Notes: generated by a model from the letters alone, not told the origin. Numbered from the stretch's first letter, positions 1 to 8,989 are shown. The stretch is DNA of 64,000 nt from Mangrovitalea sediminis (GCF_002514725.1 NZ_NTLB01000001.1:62001-126000); one strand, 5' to 3'. Numbers and translations are program-made.

Positions 1-78
1 GATATCAATGATATCTTTGCCCAACTCAAGGCTGGTAAGGTTGACGGTCGCATGGTCATTCGCATGACCCAACGCTGA
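1..78 (+). CDS. Zinc-type alcohol dehydrogenase, C-terminal fragment
   Basis: Only the last 25 codons lie in the window; the gene starts upstream. The reading frame from base 1 ends in TGA at 76-78 and gives a tail of the form DINDIFAQLKAGKVDGRMVI. This matches the end of AdhP-type NAD-dependent alcohol dehydrogenases of the MDR superfamily, which typically close with a helix and a 'DGRVV' strand. The catalytic and zinc-binding parts are outside the window, so the assignment is by family resemblance of the tail only. The next gene begins 22 bases downstream on the same strand and is probably co-transcribed. Confidence 0.6.
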   Translation, partial: DINDIFAQLKAGKVDGRMVIRMTQR

Positions 79-100
79 TCGCGCATCGGAGGAAGACGCA

Positions 101-559
101 GTGAAGATCGAAACCATCGGCGACCTGATCGACTGGACCCGACAACTGCACCAGACCCTGGCCCAAAGCCTTGGCCAGGGGATAGAGGCCCAGTCGTCGG
201 AACGTGCCCGCGGACTGATGCAGTATCTGGCGGATCACGAAGCCACACTGGAAAAGACCGTAAAGGAGTTCGAGCGACAGGCCTCGCACAAGGCATTGGA
301 TACCTGGGTCTACGACTACATGGAACATCGCCCCATGCAGAAGGCGTCGCTCGACGACAACACCTTTGCCGACCTGTCGGTGGACGACATCAGTCAGGTC
401 GTCTTCAAGTGGCACAATGAGGTCATCGATCTTTACCGTTACCTGCAAGGGCGAGCCGATATCCCGGAAGCCAGGGAGCTGATTGGCGAACTGCTGGAAA
501 TGGAAACCCACGAAACACAACATTTGGCCTCCCAGGCCGGCCGAATGAACGACATGTAG
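101..559 (+). CDS. Conserved helical, ferritin-like protein (152 aa)
   Basis: Predicted all-helical 152-residue protein starting at GTG 101, with a GGAGGA ribosome site at 88-93. It has no signal peptide or membrane segment. Acidic/histidine pairs spaced along the helices (DHE near residue 47, KWHNE near 107, METHETQHLA near 138-147) suggest a ferritin-like four-helix bundle that may bind a metal. Proteins like this often sit next to alcohol dehydrogenase genes in pseudomonad-type genomes, as here, 22 bp behind an adhP-like tail. The biochemical role is unknown; a metal-binding or redox partner function is inference. Confidence 0.65.
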   Translation: MKIETIGDLIDWTRQLHQTLAQSLGQGIEAQSSERARGLMQYLADHEATLEKTVKEFERQASHKALDTWVYDYMEHRPMQKASLDDNTFADLSVDDISQVVFKWHNEVIDLYRYLQGRADIPEARELIGELLEMETHETQHLASQAGRMNDM

Positions 560-575
560 CAGGGACAGTCGACCA

Positions 576-619
576 CGAGGCAACCCCACGTCTCCTTTTG
601 GCAGTAAGGGGTTGCCTCG
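576..619. terminator. Bidirectional hairpin between convergent genes
   Basis: A perfect 12-bp inverted repeat, CGAGGCAACCCC at 576-587 and GGGGTTGCCTCG at 608-619, surrounds a 20-base loop containing TCCTTTTGG. It lies between the ends of two convergent genes, the usual place for a shared terminator. There is no long T-run, so termination strength is uncertain. Confidence 0.55.
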
Positions 620-626
620 ATACAGA

Positions 627-1541
627 TCAGCTCCTGCAGCCCGAAGGGACCACTACAGCAGCCGGCTGGCGACGCGGCAGCGTGGCCACCAGTACCGCAC
701 CAATCACCAGGAGACCGCCAACCAGCTGTGCACCTGTCGGGACCTCACCCATGGCACCGGCAATCAACATCGCGAACACCGGAACCAGATTGAGGAAAAG
801 TGCCGTCCGGCCTGCGCCCAGGCGGGCGATTCCCGTCGTCCAGAACAGATAAGCCAATACGGTCCCACCCAGCGCCATCATGACCAAACCCGCGCCTGAT
901 TCAGGTCCAGGCATCACAGGCGTTTCCGAACTGGCCACCGCCGCAACTAACAGGACCAGCGTACCCGCCATGATCATCAGCGTTGAGTTGGTAAGAGGCG
1001 ACCCCGCCGGCATGTAGCGACGTCCCAGCACGTTATAGAAGGCCCAGACCAGATCCGCACACAGCATGATCAGGTCTCCGCTCGCCACATGCAGAGACCG
1101 CAGTTGATCCCACCGCCCACCTGAAATCACCACAACGACACCTATGAGCGCCAGCGGTAAGGCAGCAAGCTGGCTTACGCTGGCGCGTTCCCCCAACATC
1201 AGCGCCGCAAGCAGCGTTGTCAGGAGGGGGTTCGTTGCCATGATCAAGGATGCATTGGCGGCCGATGTCCGTTGCAGGGCAAAGAAGAACAGCAAGTTGA
1301 AAGCACCGATACCAAGCGCACCCAGCAACATAAAGACCCCGGCATGTCGGCGGGCCGACTGCACCAGGGGTTCTCCACGCATCATGGCCAGCACCAGCAT
1401 GACTGCAGACGACAGCAGGAAGCGGAACGCGGCTGCATAAAGGGGCGGCTCATCCAGCATCACGGGTCCGGCAAGCGCAAAGTTCATTCCCCAGAACAGC
1501 GCCGAAAGTGTGATAAGGCCATAAACGGCATTCGTTTTCAT
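627..1541 (-). CDS. DMT-family (EamA) inner-membrane transporter
   Basis: About 304 residues with roughly ten hydrophobic segments arranged as two EamA repeats, the standard layout of drug/metabolite exporters. The N-terminal stretch SALFWGMNFALAGPV and the second-repeat GGTVLAYLFWTTGIARLGA are typical EamA signatures. Start chosen at ATG 1541 because AAGGA at 1551-1555 is suitably spaced; an in-frame ATG at 1550 lies directly against that ribosome site and is less likely. It is transcribed divergently from a LysR gene, which may control it. Substrate is unknown; amino acids or related metabolites are common for this family. Confidence 0.85.
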   Translation of the reverse strand: MKTNAVYGLITLSALFWGMNFALAGPVMLDEPPLYAAAFRFLLSSAVMLVLAMMRGEPLVQSARRHAGVFMLLGALGIGAFNLLFFFALQRTSAANASLIMATNPLLTTLLAALMLGERASVSQLAALPLALIGVVVVISGGRWDQLRSLHVASGDLIMLCADLVWAFYNVLGRRYMPAGSPLTNSTLMIMAGTLVLLVAAVASSETPVMPGPESGAGLVMMALGGTVLAYLFWTTGIARLGAGRTALFLNLVPVFAMLIAGAMGEVPTGAQLVGGLLVIGAVLVATLPRRQPAAVVVPSGCRS

Positions 1542-1640
1542 CACCCTCATTCCTTTAGCATTACTATGGTAAAACCAATCTAATTGACCAGAATAATGCT
1601 GAAAAACTATACTTTCTAAAACGCATATTAAGAAAATCTA
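1542..1640. promoter_or_regulatory. Divergent promoter region, DMT exporter / LysR
   Basis: This AT-rich 99-bp gap separates divergent DMT and LysR genes and must hold both promoters. A short dyad TTAC-TATG-GTAA lies at 1561-1572. LysR regulators commonly bind in such intergenic regions, but the exact operator cannot be fixed from the sequence alone. Confidence 0.45.
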
Positions 1641-2573
1641 ATGCCAAGGAAGCTTCCCTCACTCAATGCCTTGCGAGCCTTCGAGGCCGCCGCGCGGCAT
1701 CAGTCCTTTGCCCGCGCCGCCGAGGAGCTGCACGTCACTCCGGCGGCGATCAGTCAGCAGATCAAGCTACTGGAGGACTATCTCGGCCTGATCCTGTTTC
1801 AACGCGGCAAAACCATCAGCCTCGTCGAACCGGCCCAACGGGTATTACCCCTGGTGACCGAAGCCTTCGACCAGTTGGAACGCGCAGTCCAGCGCCTTCG
1901 CGTGCAACCGGAAGATGGCCCGCTGATCGTCTCCGCACCACCCACCTTCTCGGCACGCTGGCTGATCTCGCGGATCGACGATTTCTATGCCCGACACCCT
2001 GATATCGAATTGCGCATACTGGCCACTCGCCGTAAGGTCGACTTCAACGTCGAAGACGTCGATGTCGCCGTACGCTTTGGCCCGGGCCCCTATCCAGGAC
2101 TGCATATCGACCGACTGATGCCGGAGGCCATCGTTCCGGTCGTCGCCCCCAAACTGGCCAGCCGTATCCAGCGGGTCGAAGACCTACTCGACTGCACGTT
2201 GCTCCACGATGAAAGTCACGACTGGGATCCCACCTTTCCAGACTGGGATACCTGGCTGACCTCCCTGGGCGTAAGTCCGACCCTGCCGCTCCATGTACGC
2301 CGGATCAGCGATAACAATCTCGTCCTCCAGGCAGTCAACGCCGGTATGGGCGCTGCGCTCACCTGGTACAGCCTGGTTGCGGATGATCTTCAGGAGGGGC
2401 GGTTGGTACGTCTCTTCGATCAAATGCGGCCCACGAGCCTGGGCTATCAGTTGCTCATACCGCCCAACCGCCTCTCGCTACCCAAAGTGGCAGCATTCAG
2501 GGAGTGGCTGCTGGAGCAGGCTCATCGCCAGAAAGGACCTCACATAACCGATGACGCAGAACAACGCTCGTGA
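1641..2573 (+). CDS. LysR-family transcriptional regulator (GcvA-type)
   Basis: 310 residues. The N-terminal winged helix-turn-helix (residues 5-65) reads LNALRAFEAAARHQSFARAA followed by LHVTPAAISQQIKLLED, matching the GcvA/AmpR-like subgroup of LysR regulators. The remainder is a periplasmic-binding-protein-like effector domain (about 90-295). It starts at ATG 1641 after a weak purine-rich leader. The divergent DMT exporter is the likely target; the downstream dehydratase gene could also belong to its regulon. The effector is unknown. Confidence 0.9.
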   Translation: MPRKLPSLNALRAFEAAARHQSFARAAEELHVTPAAISQQIKLLEDYLGLILFQRGKTISLVEPAQRVLPLVTEAFDQLERAVQRLRVQPEDGPLIVSAPPTFSARWLISRIDDFYARHPDIELRILATRRKVDFNVEDVDVAVRFGPGPYPGLHIDRLMPEAIVPVVAPKLASRIQRVEDLLDCTLLHDESHDWDPTFPDWDTWLTSLGVSPTLPLHVRRISDNNLVLQAVNAGMGAALTWYSLVADDLQEGRLVRLFDQMRPTSLGYQLLIPPNRLSLPKVAAFREWLLEQAHRQKGPHITDDAEQRS

Positions 2574-2844
2574 ATTCCCTCCATTGCCAGGGAAACGGAT
2601 GATTGGCATCATGCAATGATGGACCGCTTATCAACGACATCCTTTAAACGTTTATCCGCTGCTCGCCTGCAGCGTGCGATGTCGTGCGCCATTCCCTCGT
2701 CCATTTCTCTCACCGCATTCACTCCGTCGATTCGAATTACTCAGGGTCGTTGAGCTGCGGCAGGAGCCGGTGCTTGGCGTCCCAGGTTATGCCATAGGCG
2801 CATCTGCGCAGGAACCTGATAGATTTCGACGGAGAATCAATACC

Positions 2845-3873
2845 ATGTCTCAACCCGAGACCTCGGCAGCACATACGCTTCAACAGGCCCCATACCCGAC
2901 GCTAACCGACATCCGCCAAACGGCAGATCGATTGTCCGGCAAAACACTGGTGACGCCGGTGTGGCGCTGGCAGACCGGCGAGATCGAGCGCACCCTGAGC
3001 CCTGCTACAGAAGTCTGGTTAAAGCTGGAACTCTTCCAAAAAACCGGCACCTTTAAACTGCGCGGCGCTCTGACCTGTATCGAGGCGCTCGACGATACCG
3101 CGCGCAAGCGTGGCGTCGTGGCAGCCAGTGCGGGCAACCACGCGGTTGCCGTGGCTTATGCCGCGCAATTGGCCGGAGTATCCGCCAAAGTGGCAATGCC
3201 GCATCATGCCAGCCCGGCCCGGCTGGACGCCTGCCGCCAGTCGGGAGCAGAGATACTGCTGACCGATAGCATCCATGAAGCCTTTGCCCTGGCCAACCGT
3301 GTTGCCGCAGACGAGGGACGGGCCATGATGCATCCCTTCGACGGTCCCAATACCGCCAAGGGCACAGCAACGGTCGGCCTTGAGCTGATGCAGCAGGTGC
3401 CGGAGCTGGATGCGGTTGTCGTGCCGGTCGGTGGCGGCGGACTCTGCGGCGGCATCTCTGCCGCCGTGAAACAGTTGAATCCCGCCTGCCGAGTCTACGG
3501 TGTCGAACCCTTTGGCGCTGATGCCATGTACCGGAGCTTCATGTCAGGACACACTGAGGAACTGGACACCGTTGATACGATTGCCGACAGCCTGGGCGCG
3601 CCCTATACGCTGCCCTACAGCTTCGGCGTCTGCCATCGGTTCGTCGATGAGATTGTCCGCGTGTCGGATGACGACCTGCGCCGTAGCATGGTGCACCTCT
3701 TCCGGGACATGAAACTGGTGACCGAGCCCGCCTCTGCGGCCGCGACCGCGGCATTGCTGGGCCCCTTGCGCGAGCGCCTCAACGGCAAACGGGTGGCGCT
3801 GATCGTCTGTGGCACCAATATCGATGCACCCCGCTTTGCCGAGCTGCTCGCCCAGGCCCAGCCTAAGACCTAA
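2845..3873 (+). CDS. PLP-dependent threonine/serine dehydratase
   Basis: 342 residues of fold-type II PLP enzyme. The Schiff-base lysine lies in the TGTFKLRGA motif (about residue 74), the substrate/PLP contact is ASAGNHAVAVAYAA, and the phosphate-binding glycine loop is PVGGGGLCGG. No C-terminal ACT regulatory domain is present, so it resembles short catabolic TdcB-like or YKV8-type dehydratases that deaminate threonine or serine to 2-oxobutyrate or pyruvate. Start at ATG 2845 has a GGAG at 2831-2834; the frame is open upstream to 2674 but lacks protein-like sequence there. Exact substrate (threonine, serine, hydroxyaspartate) is not settled. Confidence 0.85.
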   Translation: MSQPETSAAHTLQQAPYPTLTDIRQTADRLSGKTLVTPVWRWQTGEIERTLSPATEVWLKLELFQKTGTFKLRGALTCIEALDDTARKRGVVAASAGNHAVAVAYAAQLAGVSAKVAMPHHASPARLDACRQSGAEILLTDSIHEAFALANRVAADEGRAMMHPFDGPNTAKGTATVGLELMQQVPELDAVVVPVGGGGLCGGISAAVKQLNPACRVYGVEPFGADAMYRSFMSGHTEELDTVDTIADSLGAPYTLPYSFGVCHRFVDEIVRVSDDDLRRSMVHLFRDMKLVTEPASAAATAALLGPLRERLNGKRVALIVCGTNIDAPRFAELLAQAQPKT

Positions 3874-3882
3874 ATAGGGTCA

Positions 3883-3912
3883 CAGCCCTTTCCGCTCCAG
3901 CGGAAAGGGCTG
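3883..3912 (+). terminator. Hairpin terminator after dehydratase gene
   Basis: A 14-bp perfect inverted repeat, CAGCCCTTTCCGCT at 3883-3896 and AGCGGAAAGGGCTG at 3899-3912, follows the stop codon by 9 bases and is followed by CTTTAG. The geometry fits an intrinsic terminator although the T-tract is short. Confidence 0.7.
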
Positions 3913-3961
3913 CTTTAGACGACACAAAAAACCTTCCCACTCCCCCGCAAACCACCCCATC

Positions 3962-3975
3962 TTGACCTTTATCAA
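3962..3975 (+). promoter_or_regulatory. ANR/FNR-like box upstream of ABC importer operon
   Basis: TTGACCTTTATCAA at 3962-3975 matches the FNR/ANR consensus TTGAT-N4-ATCAA at 9 of 10 positions. It lies within a larger perfect dyad, TGACCTT-TATC-AAGGTCA. It stands about 250 bp ahead of the first gene of the importer operon, implying control by an oxygen-sensing CRP/FNR-family regulator and a long leader. Other CRP/FNR paralogues (Dnr) could use the same site. Confidence 0.6.
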
Positions 3976-4227
3976 GGTCATTCCCCCCATTTCCCACAAA
4001 AAAATTGAACTCTCCCGAGTCTCATCTGACTAAAAACGGAACAGGTATCGGCAGTGCCTCCGAGAAAGGTCGCCGGCACCTGACCTGCGGCAGCGGGCCG
4101 ACACAGCCTGCTGTCCGCAATCGCGCCCAAAAGGCGCATGGAGACTCCGGCGCCTTAACGGCAAAGGCCTGGAGATAAAAATAACGCCGACCATACAATA
4201 TGGTCGCCCAACCAGTGCGAAGACCTG
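3976..4227 (+). other. Long non-coding leader before importer operon
   Basis: About 250 bases between the ANR-like box and the first importer gene contain no supported gene. Several short GC-rich dyads are visible (GGAGACTCC at 4139-4147 and GGCGCC nearby), so the transcript leader may be structured. I compared it by eye with the ykkC (guanidine-I), glycine and glutamine riboswitch cores and found no convincing match. Confidence 0.35.
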
Positions 4228-4995
4228 ATGCTAGAAGTCAACGGACTTGGTATGCGGTTTGGCGGGCTCAAAGCGGTGGACGACGTATCCTTCAAGATAC
4301 GCGAACATACGATTACGGGCCTGATCGGACCGAACGGGGCTGGCAAGACCACCCTGTTCAATTCCATCGCCGGGGTCTATACCCCAACAGCCGGGCAGAT
4401 TCTCTTCAAAGGAGAGCGCATCGACGGCCTGCCCCCTCACCGAATTTTCCATAAGGGACTGGTTCGAACCTTCCAGATCCCCCGTCCCTTCCCCGAAATG
4501 ACCGTCCTCGAAAACCTGCTGGTCGTCCCCCCCTCGCAATGCGGCGAAAGCTTCTGGAACAACTGGTTCCAACCCGCTCGCGTGCGCGAAGAGGAAGAGC
4601 GGAATCACGACAAGGCCTGCGAGATCGCGAAATTCCTGAATCTCGGCCACGTCCTGGACCTGCCCTGCAAAAACCTGTCGGGCGGACAGCAGAAGCTGGT
4701 CGAGATCGGCAGGGCACTGATGGCGGACCCCAGCATGATCCTGCTCGACGAACCCGGCGCCGGGGTCAACCCGTCGCTGCTGGCCGAAATCATCGACCGG
4801 ATCAGCGAACTGCACGAGCGGGGTATCACCTTTCTGCTGATCGAGCACAACATGGATATGGTCCTCAACCTGTGCGATCCCATCCTGGTGATGGCCAACG
4901 GCCGTCTGCTGATGGAAGGCGACGCCCAAGCCGTGCGTAGCGACCCCCGTGTTCTGGATGCCTATCTGGGCGGTGAACCGGAGGCGACGTCATGA
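4228..4995 (+). CDS. Liv-type ABC importer ATPase (LivG-like)
   Basis: 255-residue ATP-binding subunit of a branched-chain amino acid-type (HAAT) importer. Walker A is GPNGAGKTT (about residues 34-42), the ABC signature is LSGGQQKL, and Walker B is [12 protein letters not shown]. The insert after Walker A ([24 protein letters not shown]) is typical of LivG rather than LivF. It is the first gene of a five-gene operon with 4-base ATGA overlaps. The protein sits on the cytoplasmic face with the LivF-like partner. Substrate class could be branched-chain amino acids, urea, amides or aromatic acids. Confidence 0.9.
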   Translation: MLEVNGLGMRFGGLKAVDDVSFKIREHTITGLIGPNGAGKTTLFNSIAGVYTPTAGQILFKGERIDGLPPHRIFHKGLVRTFQIPRPFPEMTVLENLLVVPPSQCGESFWNNWFQPARVREEEERNHDKACEIAKFLNLGHVLDLPCKNLSGGQQKLVEIGRALMADPSMILLDEPGAGVNPSLLAEIIDRISELHERGITFLLIEHNMDMVLNLCDPILVMANGRLLMEGDAQAVRSDPRVLDAYLGGEPEATS

Positions 4996-5726
4996 GCCAG
5001 AACGACATCGTTCTCCGCGTCGACAATGTCGAAGCCGGTTACACGCCGGGCGTTCCCATCCTTCGCGGAGCCAATATCGAAGTACGCAGCGGCGAAATCG
5101 TTACCGTGTTGGGTCCCAACGGCGCCGGTAAATCGACGTTGATCAAGGCCATCGCCGGACTGGTGCCCATCTTCGGCGGCAAAGTCAGCCTCCTCGACAA
5201 GGACATCACCGGCCGGCCGCCGCACACCCTGGTCCGAGAGGGTCTGGCCTATGTGCCCCAGGTGAACAACGTCTTTCATCGGCTGACTGTCGAGGAAAAC
5301 CTGGAAATGGGGGCCTTTACCCGCAAAAGCGGAATCGCCAGACGCCTGGAGGAAACCTACGCCCTGTTCCCGGACCTTGCCCGCTTGCGCAAGCATCCCG
5401 CCGGCAAGCTTTCCGGTGGCCAGCGCCAGATGGTGGCCTTCGGCCGCGCCCTGATGGTGGAACCACGTCTGCTTATGCTCGATGAGCCCTCTGCCGGGCT
5501 GTCGCCGAAACTGGTTGGCATGGTATTCGACAACGTCAAACAGGTACGGGATACCGGCGTCACCATCCTGATGGTGGAGCAGAATGCCAAGGCGGGCCTG
5601 TTGATATCGGATCGCGGCTACGTGTTGGCGGAAGGTAAAGAGCAGTTGGAGGATCGCGCCGACGCCCTGCTGAAAAACCCTGAAGTCGGTGAACTGTACC
5701 TCGGTTCCAAGGGAGGCCTGCTATGA
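4992..5726 (+). CDS. Liv-type ABC importer ATPase (LivF-like)
   Basis: 244-residue second ATPase of the importer. Walker A is GPNGAGKST, the signature is LSGGQRQM, and Walker B is LLMLDEPSAGLSP, followed by MVEQNAKAGL, characteristic of LivF proteins. It overlaps the preceding gene by ATGA, indicating translational coupling, and overlaps the next permease gene likewise. It pairs with the LivG-like subunit to power transport. Substrate cannot be read from this subunit. Confidence 0.9.
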   Translation: MSQNDIVLRVDNVEAGYTPGVPILRGANIEVRSGEIVTVLGPNGAGKSTLIKAIAGLVPIFGGKVSLLDKDITGRPPHTLVREGLAYVPQVNNVFHRLTVEENLEMGAFTRKSGIARRLEETYALFPDLARLRKHPAGKLSGGQRQMVAFGRALMVEPRLLMLDEPSAGLSPKLVGMVFDNVKQVRDTGVTILMVEQNAKAGLLISDRGYVLAEGKEQLEDRADALLKNPEVGELYLGSKGGLL

Positions 5727-6622
5727 TCGCCCAGTACCTGGCCAACGGCATCGTGCTTGGCTCGTCCATCGCCTTGGGCGCCGTCGGCCTCACCCTCACT
5801 TACAACATCCTCAATTTTGCCAATTTCGCCCATGGCTCCCTGCTGTCCTGGGGTGCCTATTTCGCCTGGTTGGTGGTACTGGTCTTCGGCGGCGTACAAA
5901 GTACCATCGGGCCGCTGTCGTTCGGCTGGCCCTTTATTCTCGCGATAGTGGCGGCGGCACTGATGGCCTCGGTACTGGCCCTGGTGCTCGACTGGCTGGT
6001 GTTCCGGGTGCTCCGCAAAAGCAACATCCAGGTGACGCTGGTTATCGCGTCCTTTGGGGCCTCGCTGTTACTGCGGAACCTGATCGTCGTGGTGTTCGGG
6101 CCCGAGCCCCAGTACTACTCCGACAATATCCAGATCGCCCAGCCGATACTGCCCGGCGTGCGCACCACCCCGGACGAGCTGTTCGTGGTCGGGCTGGCCG
6201 TTGTCCTGGTCATCGGGCTGCATCTCTTCCTGACTCGCACCCGCCTCGGCAAGGCCATGCGCGCCGTCTCCGACAATGCGTCACTGGCGCAGGTCAGCGG
6301 TATCAACGTGCATAACGTGGTCCGCTGGACCTGGGTTGTCGGCGGCTCCCTGGCCGCAGTGGCAGGGGTCATGTTCGGGCTGACCGTGCAGATCCTGCCG
6401 GACATGGGCTTCAACCTGCTGCTGTTCCTGTTTTCGGCTGCCATTCTCGGCGGTATCGGCAGTATCTACGGCGCCATTCTCGGCGGTCTGGTGATCGGCA
6501 TTGCGGCGGACCTCTCCGTCCTCTTCATTTCACCAGCCTACAAACCGGCCGTGGCCTTCATCCTGATGATCGTCGTGCTGCTGATCAAACCCAGCGGCAT
6601 CCTGGGGGAGAAAGTCCAATGA
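5723..6622 (+). CDS. Branched-chain amino acid-type ABC permease (LivH-like)
   Basis: 299-residue polytopic permease with about eight hydrophobic segments. It opens with LANGIVLGSSIALGAVGLTL and contains NFANFAHGSLLSWGAY, both typical of LivH-type permeases. The cytoplasmic coupling loop has GKAMRAVSDNASLAQVSGIN, which contacts the ATPases in this family. It overlaps both neighbours by 4 bases within the operon. It forms the membrane channel with the LivM-like subunit. Confidence 0.9.
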   Translation: MIAQYLANGIVLGSSIALGAVGLTLTYNILNFANFAHGSLLSWGAYFAWLVVLVFGGVQSTIGPLSFGWPFILAIVAAALMASVLALVLDWLVFRVLRKSNIQVTLVIASFGASLLLRNLIVVVFGPEPQYYSDNIQIAQPILPGVRTTPDELFVVGLAVVLVIGLHLFLTRTRLGKAMRAVSDNASLAQVSGINVHNVVRWTWVVGGSLAAVAGVMFGLTVQILPDMGFNLLLFLFSAAILGGIGSIYGAILGGLVIGIAADLSVLFISPAYKPAVAFILMIVVLLIKPSGILGEKVQ

Positions 6623-7584
6623 CCGGCATTGTCTCTTACCTCGTTTTCTTCTCGATCCTGGCCTCCATCTACAGCCTGATGAGCCTGGGCCTGAACCTTC
6701 AGTGGGGTTATACCGGCCTCTTCAACATCGGTGTGGTCGGCTTCTTTGCCGTGGGCGCCTATACCTTCGCCATCCTGGCGTCACCGCCGGCTGCCGGCCA
6801 CATCGGCGGTTTCAACTGGCCCTTCCTCGCGGCACTGATCGCCGCCATGATCGCTACCGGCATCGTGGCGCTGATCGTCGGCATACCCACGCTGCGATTG
6901 CGCGAAGACTACCTGGCCATCGCGACCATCGGTATCGGCGCCACCATCCAGTTGATTGCCAACAACATGAACTGGCTGACCGGTGGCCCCAACGGCATCT
7001 ACAACATTCCCCAGCCGCTATCGGCGTATTTCAGCTCAAACCTGGGCTACAACGTCTTCTTCCTGGTAATGATTGTCGTCATCCTGCTGCTGGCTTACTG
7101 GAGCCTGGAGCGCATCGTCCACTCCCCGTGGGGACGCGTGCTGATGGCAATCAGGGAGGATGAGACGGCTGCCAGTTCGGTCGGCAAAAGCGGCTTCAGC
7201 TACCGCCTTCAGTCCTTCGTGATCGGCTCGATATTGATGGGGTTGGCTGGCGCCCTCTACGCCAGCTTCATCAAGTACATCAGCCCAACGCTGTTTATGC
7301 CGGTCCTCACCTTCCAGGTCTGGGCCATGCTGATCGTCGGCGGCAGCGGCAACAATCGCGGCGCCATCCTCGGCTCGGTGCTGGTCTGGGCGCTATGGAC
7401 CATGAGCGGCTCTGTGGTGCAGGCCATCCTGCCCAGCACACTGCAAGTCAAGGGCGGAGCCTTCCAGATCATCCTGATAGGCCTGGTGTTGATGCTGGTC
7501 CTGCTGTTCCGGCCACGCGGCATCATGGGATCGCGCAAGGCAGTAGTCTTCGCGGGAGAGAGCAAGACCGTATCCGGGGAATGA
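6619..7584 (+). CDS. Branched-chain amino acid-type ABC permease (LivM-like)
   Basis: 321-residue second permease. Characteristic LivM sequence includes SLGLNLQWGYTGLFNIGVVG near the N-terminus and the coupling-loop segment SPWGRVLMAIREDETAASSV. About eight to nine membrane helices are visible. It overlaps the LivH-like gene by 4 bases and is followed after a 90-bp gap by the binding-protein gene. The larger gap before the binding protein is common in such operons and may allow separate expression. Confidence 0.9.
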   Translation: MTGIVSYLVFFSILASIYSLMSLGLNLQWGYTGLFNIGVVGFFAVGAYTFAILASPPAAGHIGGFNWPFLAALIAAMIATGIVALIVGIPTLRLREDYLAIATIGIGATIQLIANNMNWLTGGPNGIYNIPQPLSAYFSSNLGYNVFFLVMIVVILLLAYWSLERIVHSPWGRVLMAIREDETAASSVGKSGFSYRLQSFVIGSILMGLAGALYASFIKYISPTLFMPVLTFQVWAMLIVGGSGNNRGAILGSVLVWALWTMSGSVVQAILPSTLQVKGGAFQIILIGLVLMLVLLFRPRGIMGSRKAVVFAGESKTVSGE

Positions 7585-7674
7585 GCCATCAGTACAGCCT
7601 CCGGAAACCAAAAAAGGCGGGTGACGACAACTCGCATGACAACAAAAGGGTGTACCAACAGTGGAGAAACCTTC

Positions 7675-8943
7675 ATGAAGAGCAGAAGAATAACCAGCAG
7701 CCTGGTTGCTTCGGCGATCATGGGCGTAGCCGCGCTCGCACCACTCGCTGTCCAGGCTAAATGTACTACGACGATAGGCAGTGTCATGGCCCTCACCGGC
7801 TCTCTGGGAGCCTTGGGCCAATCCATCGCCAAAGGCGCGGAACTCGCGGTGGATACGGTCAACAAGGCCGGCGGCGTCAACGGCTGTGACCTCAAACTCT
7901 CGATGCTGGACGACCAGACCAGCCCCGCTGTCGGCGTTTCCGCCGCCAAGCAGCTGGTCGACATCCATCAGGTACCGGCCATTGTCGGCGCACTGTCGAG
8001 TGGTGTCAGCATGGCGATACTGACCTCGGTGACAGCGCCGGGTAAAGTTGTCCAGATTTCCCCCTCTTCGACCTCGCCGTCCTTTACCGAACTGGCGAAA
8101 TCCGGCAAAACCGGCGGCTACTGGTTCCGGACCACCCCATCGGATGCCCTGCAAGGGGTCGCCATGGCCAAACTGGCCCGCGAAAACGGACTCAAGCGGG
8201 TCGCGGTCCTCTATCTGAAAAACCCCTATGGCGAAGGGCTCGCCGGCAAGTTCTCCGAGTACTTCAAGAAGCTGGGCGGCAAAGTCACCGCCTCGGTGCC
8301 CTACAACCCGAAACAGCCCTCATACCGCTCTGAAGTCAGCAGCGCGCTTGGCGGTGATCCCCAGGCGGTATTCCTGATCGGCTATCCCGGCGACGGTACC
8401 ACGGTTGCCCGGGAATGGATTTCTTCAGGCGGCCCGCAAACCTTCCTGCTGCCTGACGGTCTCGAGTCCCAGAAATTCGTGGACGATGTCGGCGCCAAGT
8501 ACATGAAGAAAGTGCTCGGCACCGCCGCAGGCTCCGTGAATACGCCATCGCTGAAGACGTTCGACAGCGACTTCCAGAAGCAGTTCGGCAACCCGCCGAC
8601 CCAGGCCTACATGACCAACGCCTATGATGCCGTGATGGTCATCGCCCTGGCGATGGACAAGGGACACGGGACCTCCGCCGATACGGTGAAAAACAATATC
8701 CGCGGTATCAGCGGTACAGCCGGCACGGCCATCTATGCGGGTGCAGGCCAGTACGAGAAGGCGCTGAAACTGATCAAGGAAGGCAAGCGCATCCACTATG
8801 TGGGCGCCTCCGGCGAGCTGACGTTCGACAAGAACGGCGACGTCTCCGGCCCGATGGCGATCTGGACCCTGAAAGACAAGAAAGTGGTCCAGGACCGCAT
8901 GATGAGCGTCAGTACCATCAACAAGGTGCTGATGAAGCGCTGA
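7675..8943 (+). CDS. Periplasmic binding protein of Liv-type ABC importer
   Basis: 422 residues, with a Sec signal peptide ending at about AVQA (residue 28) and a mature type I periplasmic-binding fold (Peripla_BP_6). Family landmarks include IGSVMALTGSLGALGQSIAKG at the start of the mature domain and DDQTSPAVGVSAAKQLVD. Start chosen at ATG 7675 behind GGAG at 7662-7665 because the frame further upstream lacks signal-like sequence. It delivers substrate to the permease encoded just upstream. The ligand is not identifiable by eye. Confidence 0.88.
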   Translation: MKSRRITSSLVASAIMGVAALAPLAVQAKCTTTIGSVMALTGSLGALGQSIAKGAELAVDTVNKAGGVNGCDLKLSMLDDQTSPAVGVSAAKQLVDIHQVPAIVGALSSGVSMAILTSVTAPGKVVQISPSSTSPSFTELAKSGKTGGYWFRTTPSDALQGVAMAKLARENGLKRVAVLYLKNPYGEGLAGKFSEYFKKLGGKVTASVPYNPKQPSYRSEVSSALGGDPQAVFLIGYPGDGTTVAREWISSGGPQTFLLPDGLESQKFVDDVGAKYMKKVLGTAAGSVNTPSLKTFDSDFQKQFGNPPTQAYMTNAYDAVMVIALAMDKGHGTSADTVKNNIRGISGTAGTAIYAGAGQYEKALKLIKEGKRIHYVGASGELTFDKNGDVSGPMAIWTLKDKKVVQDRMMSVSTINKVLMKR

Positions 8944-8959
8944 TACTTCGCCACCAACC

Positions 8960-8989
8960 GCAATGCCGGTGCACCTGCGCCGGCATTGC
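8960..8989 (+). terminator. Hairpin at end of importer operon
   Basis: GCAATGCCGG at 8960-8969 and CCGGCATTGC at 8980-8989 form a perfect 10-bp stem with a 10-base loop, 16 bases after the binding-protein stop codon. No strong T-run follows, so it may need Rho or may act mainly as a 3'-end stabiliser. Confidence 0.5.

Noticed and set aside
3976-4227. Possible riboswitch in the importer leader
   Set aside because: Compared by eye with guanidine-I, glycine and glutamine riboswitch cores; the conserved blocks are not present, so I keep it only as a structured-leader candidate.
4461-4470. GGTTCGAACC resembling a tRNA T-loop
   Set aside because: It lies inside the LivG-like coding sequence and has no surrounding cloverleaf or acceptor stem.
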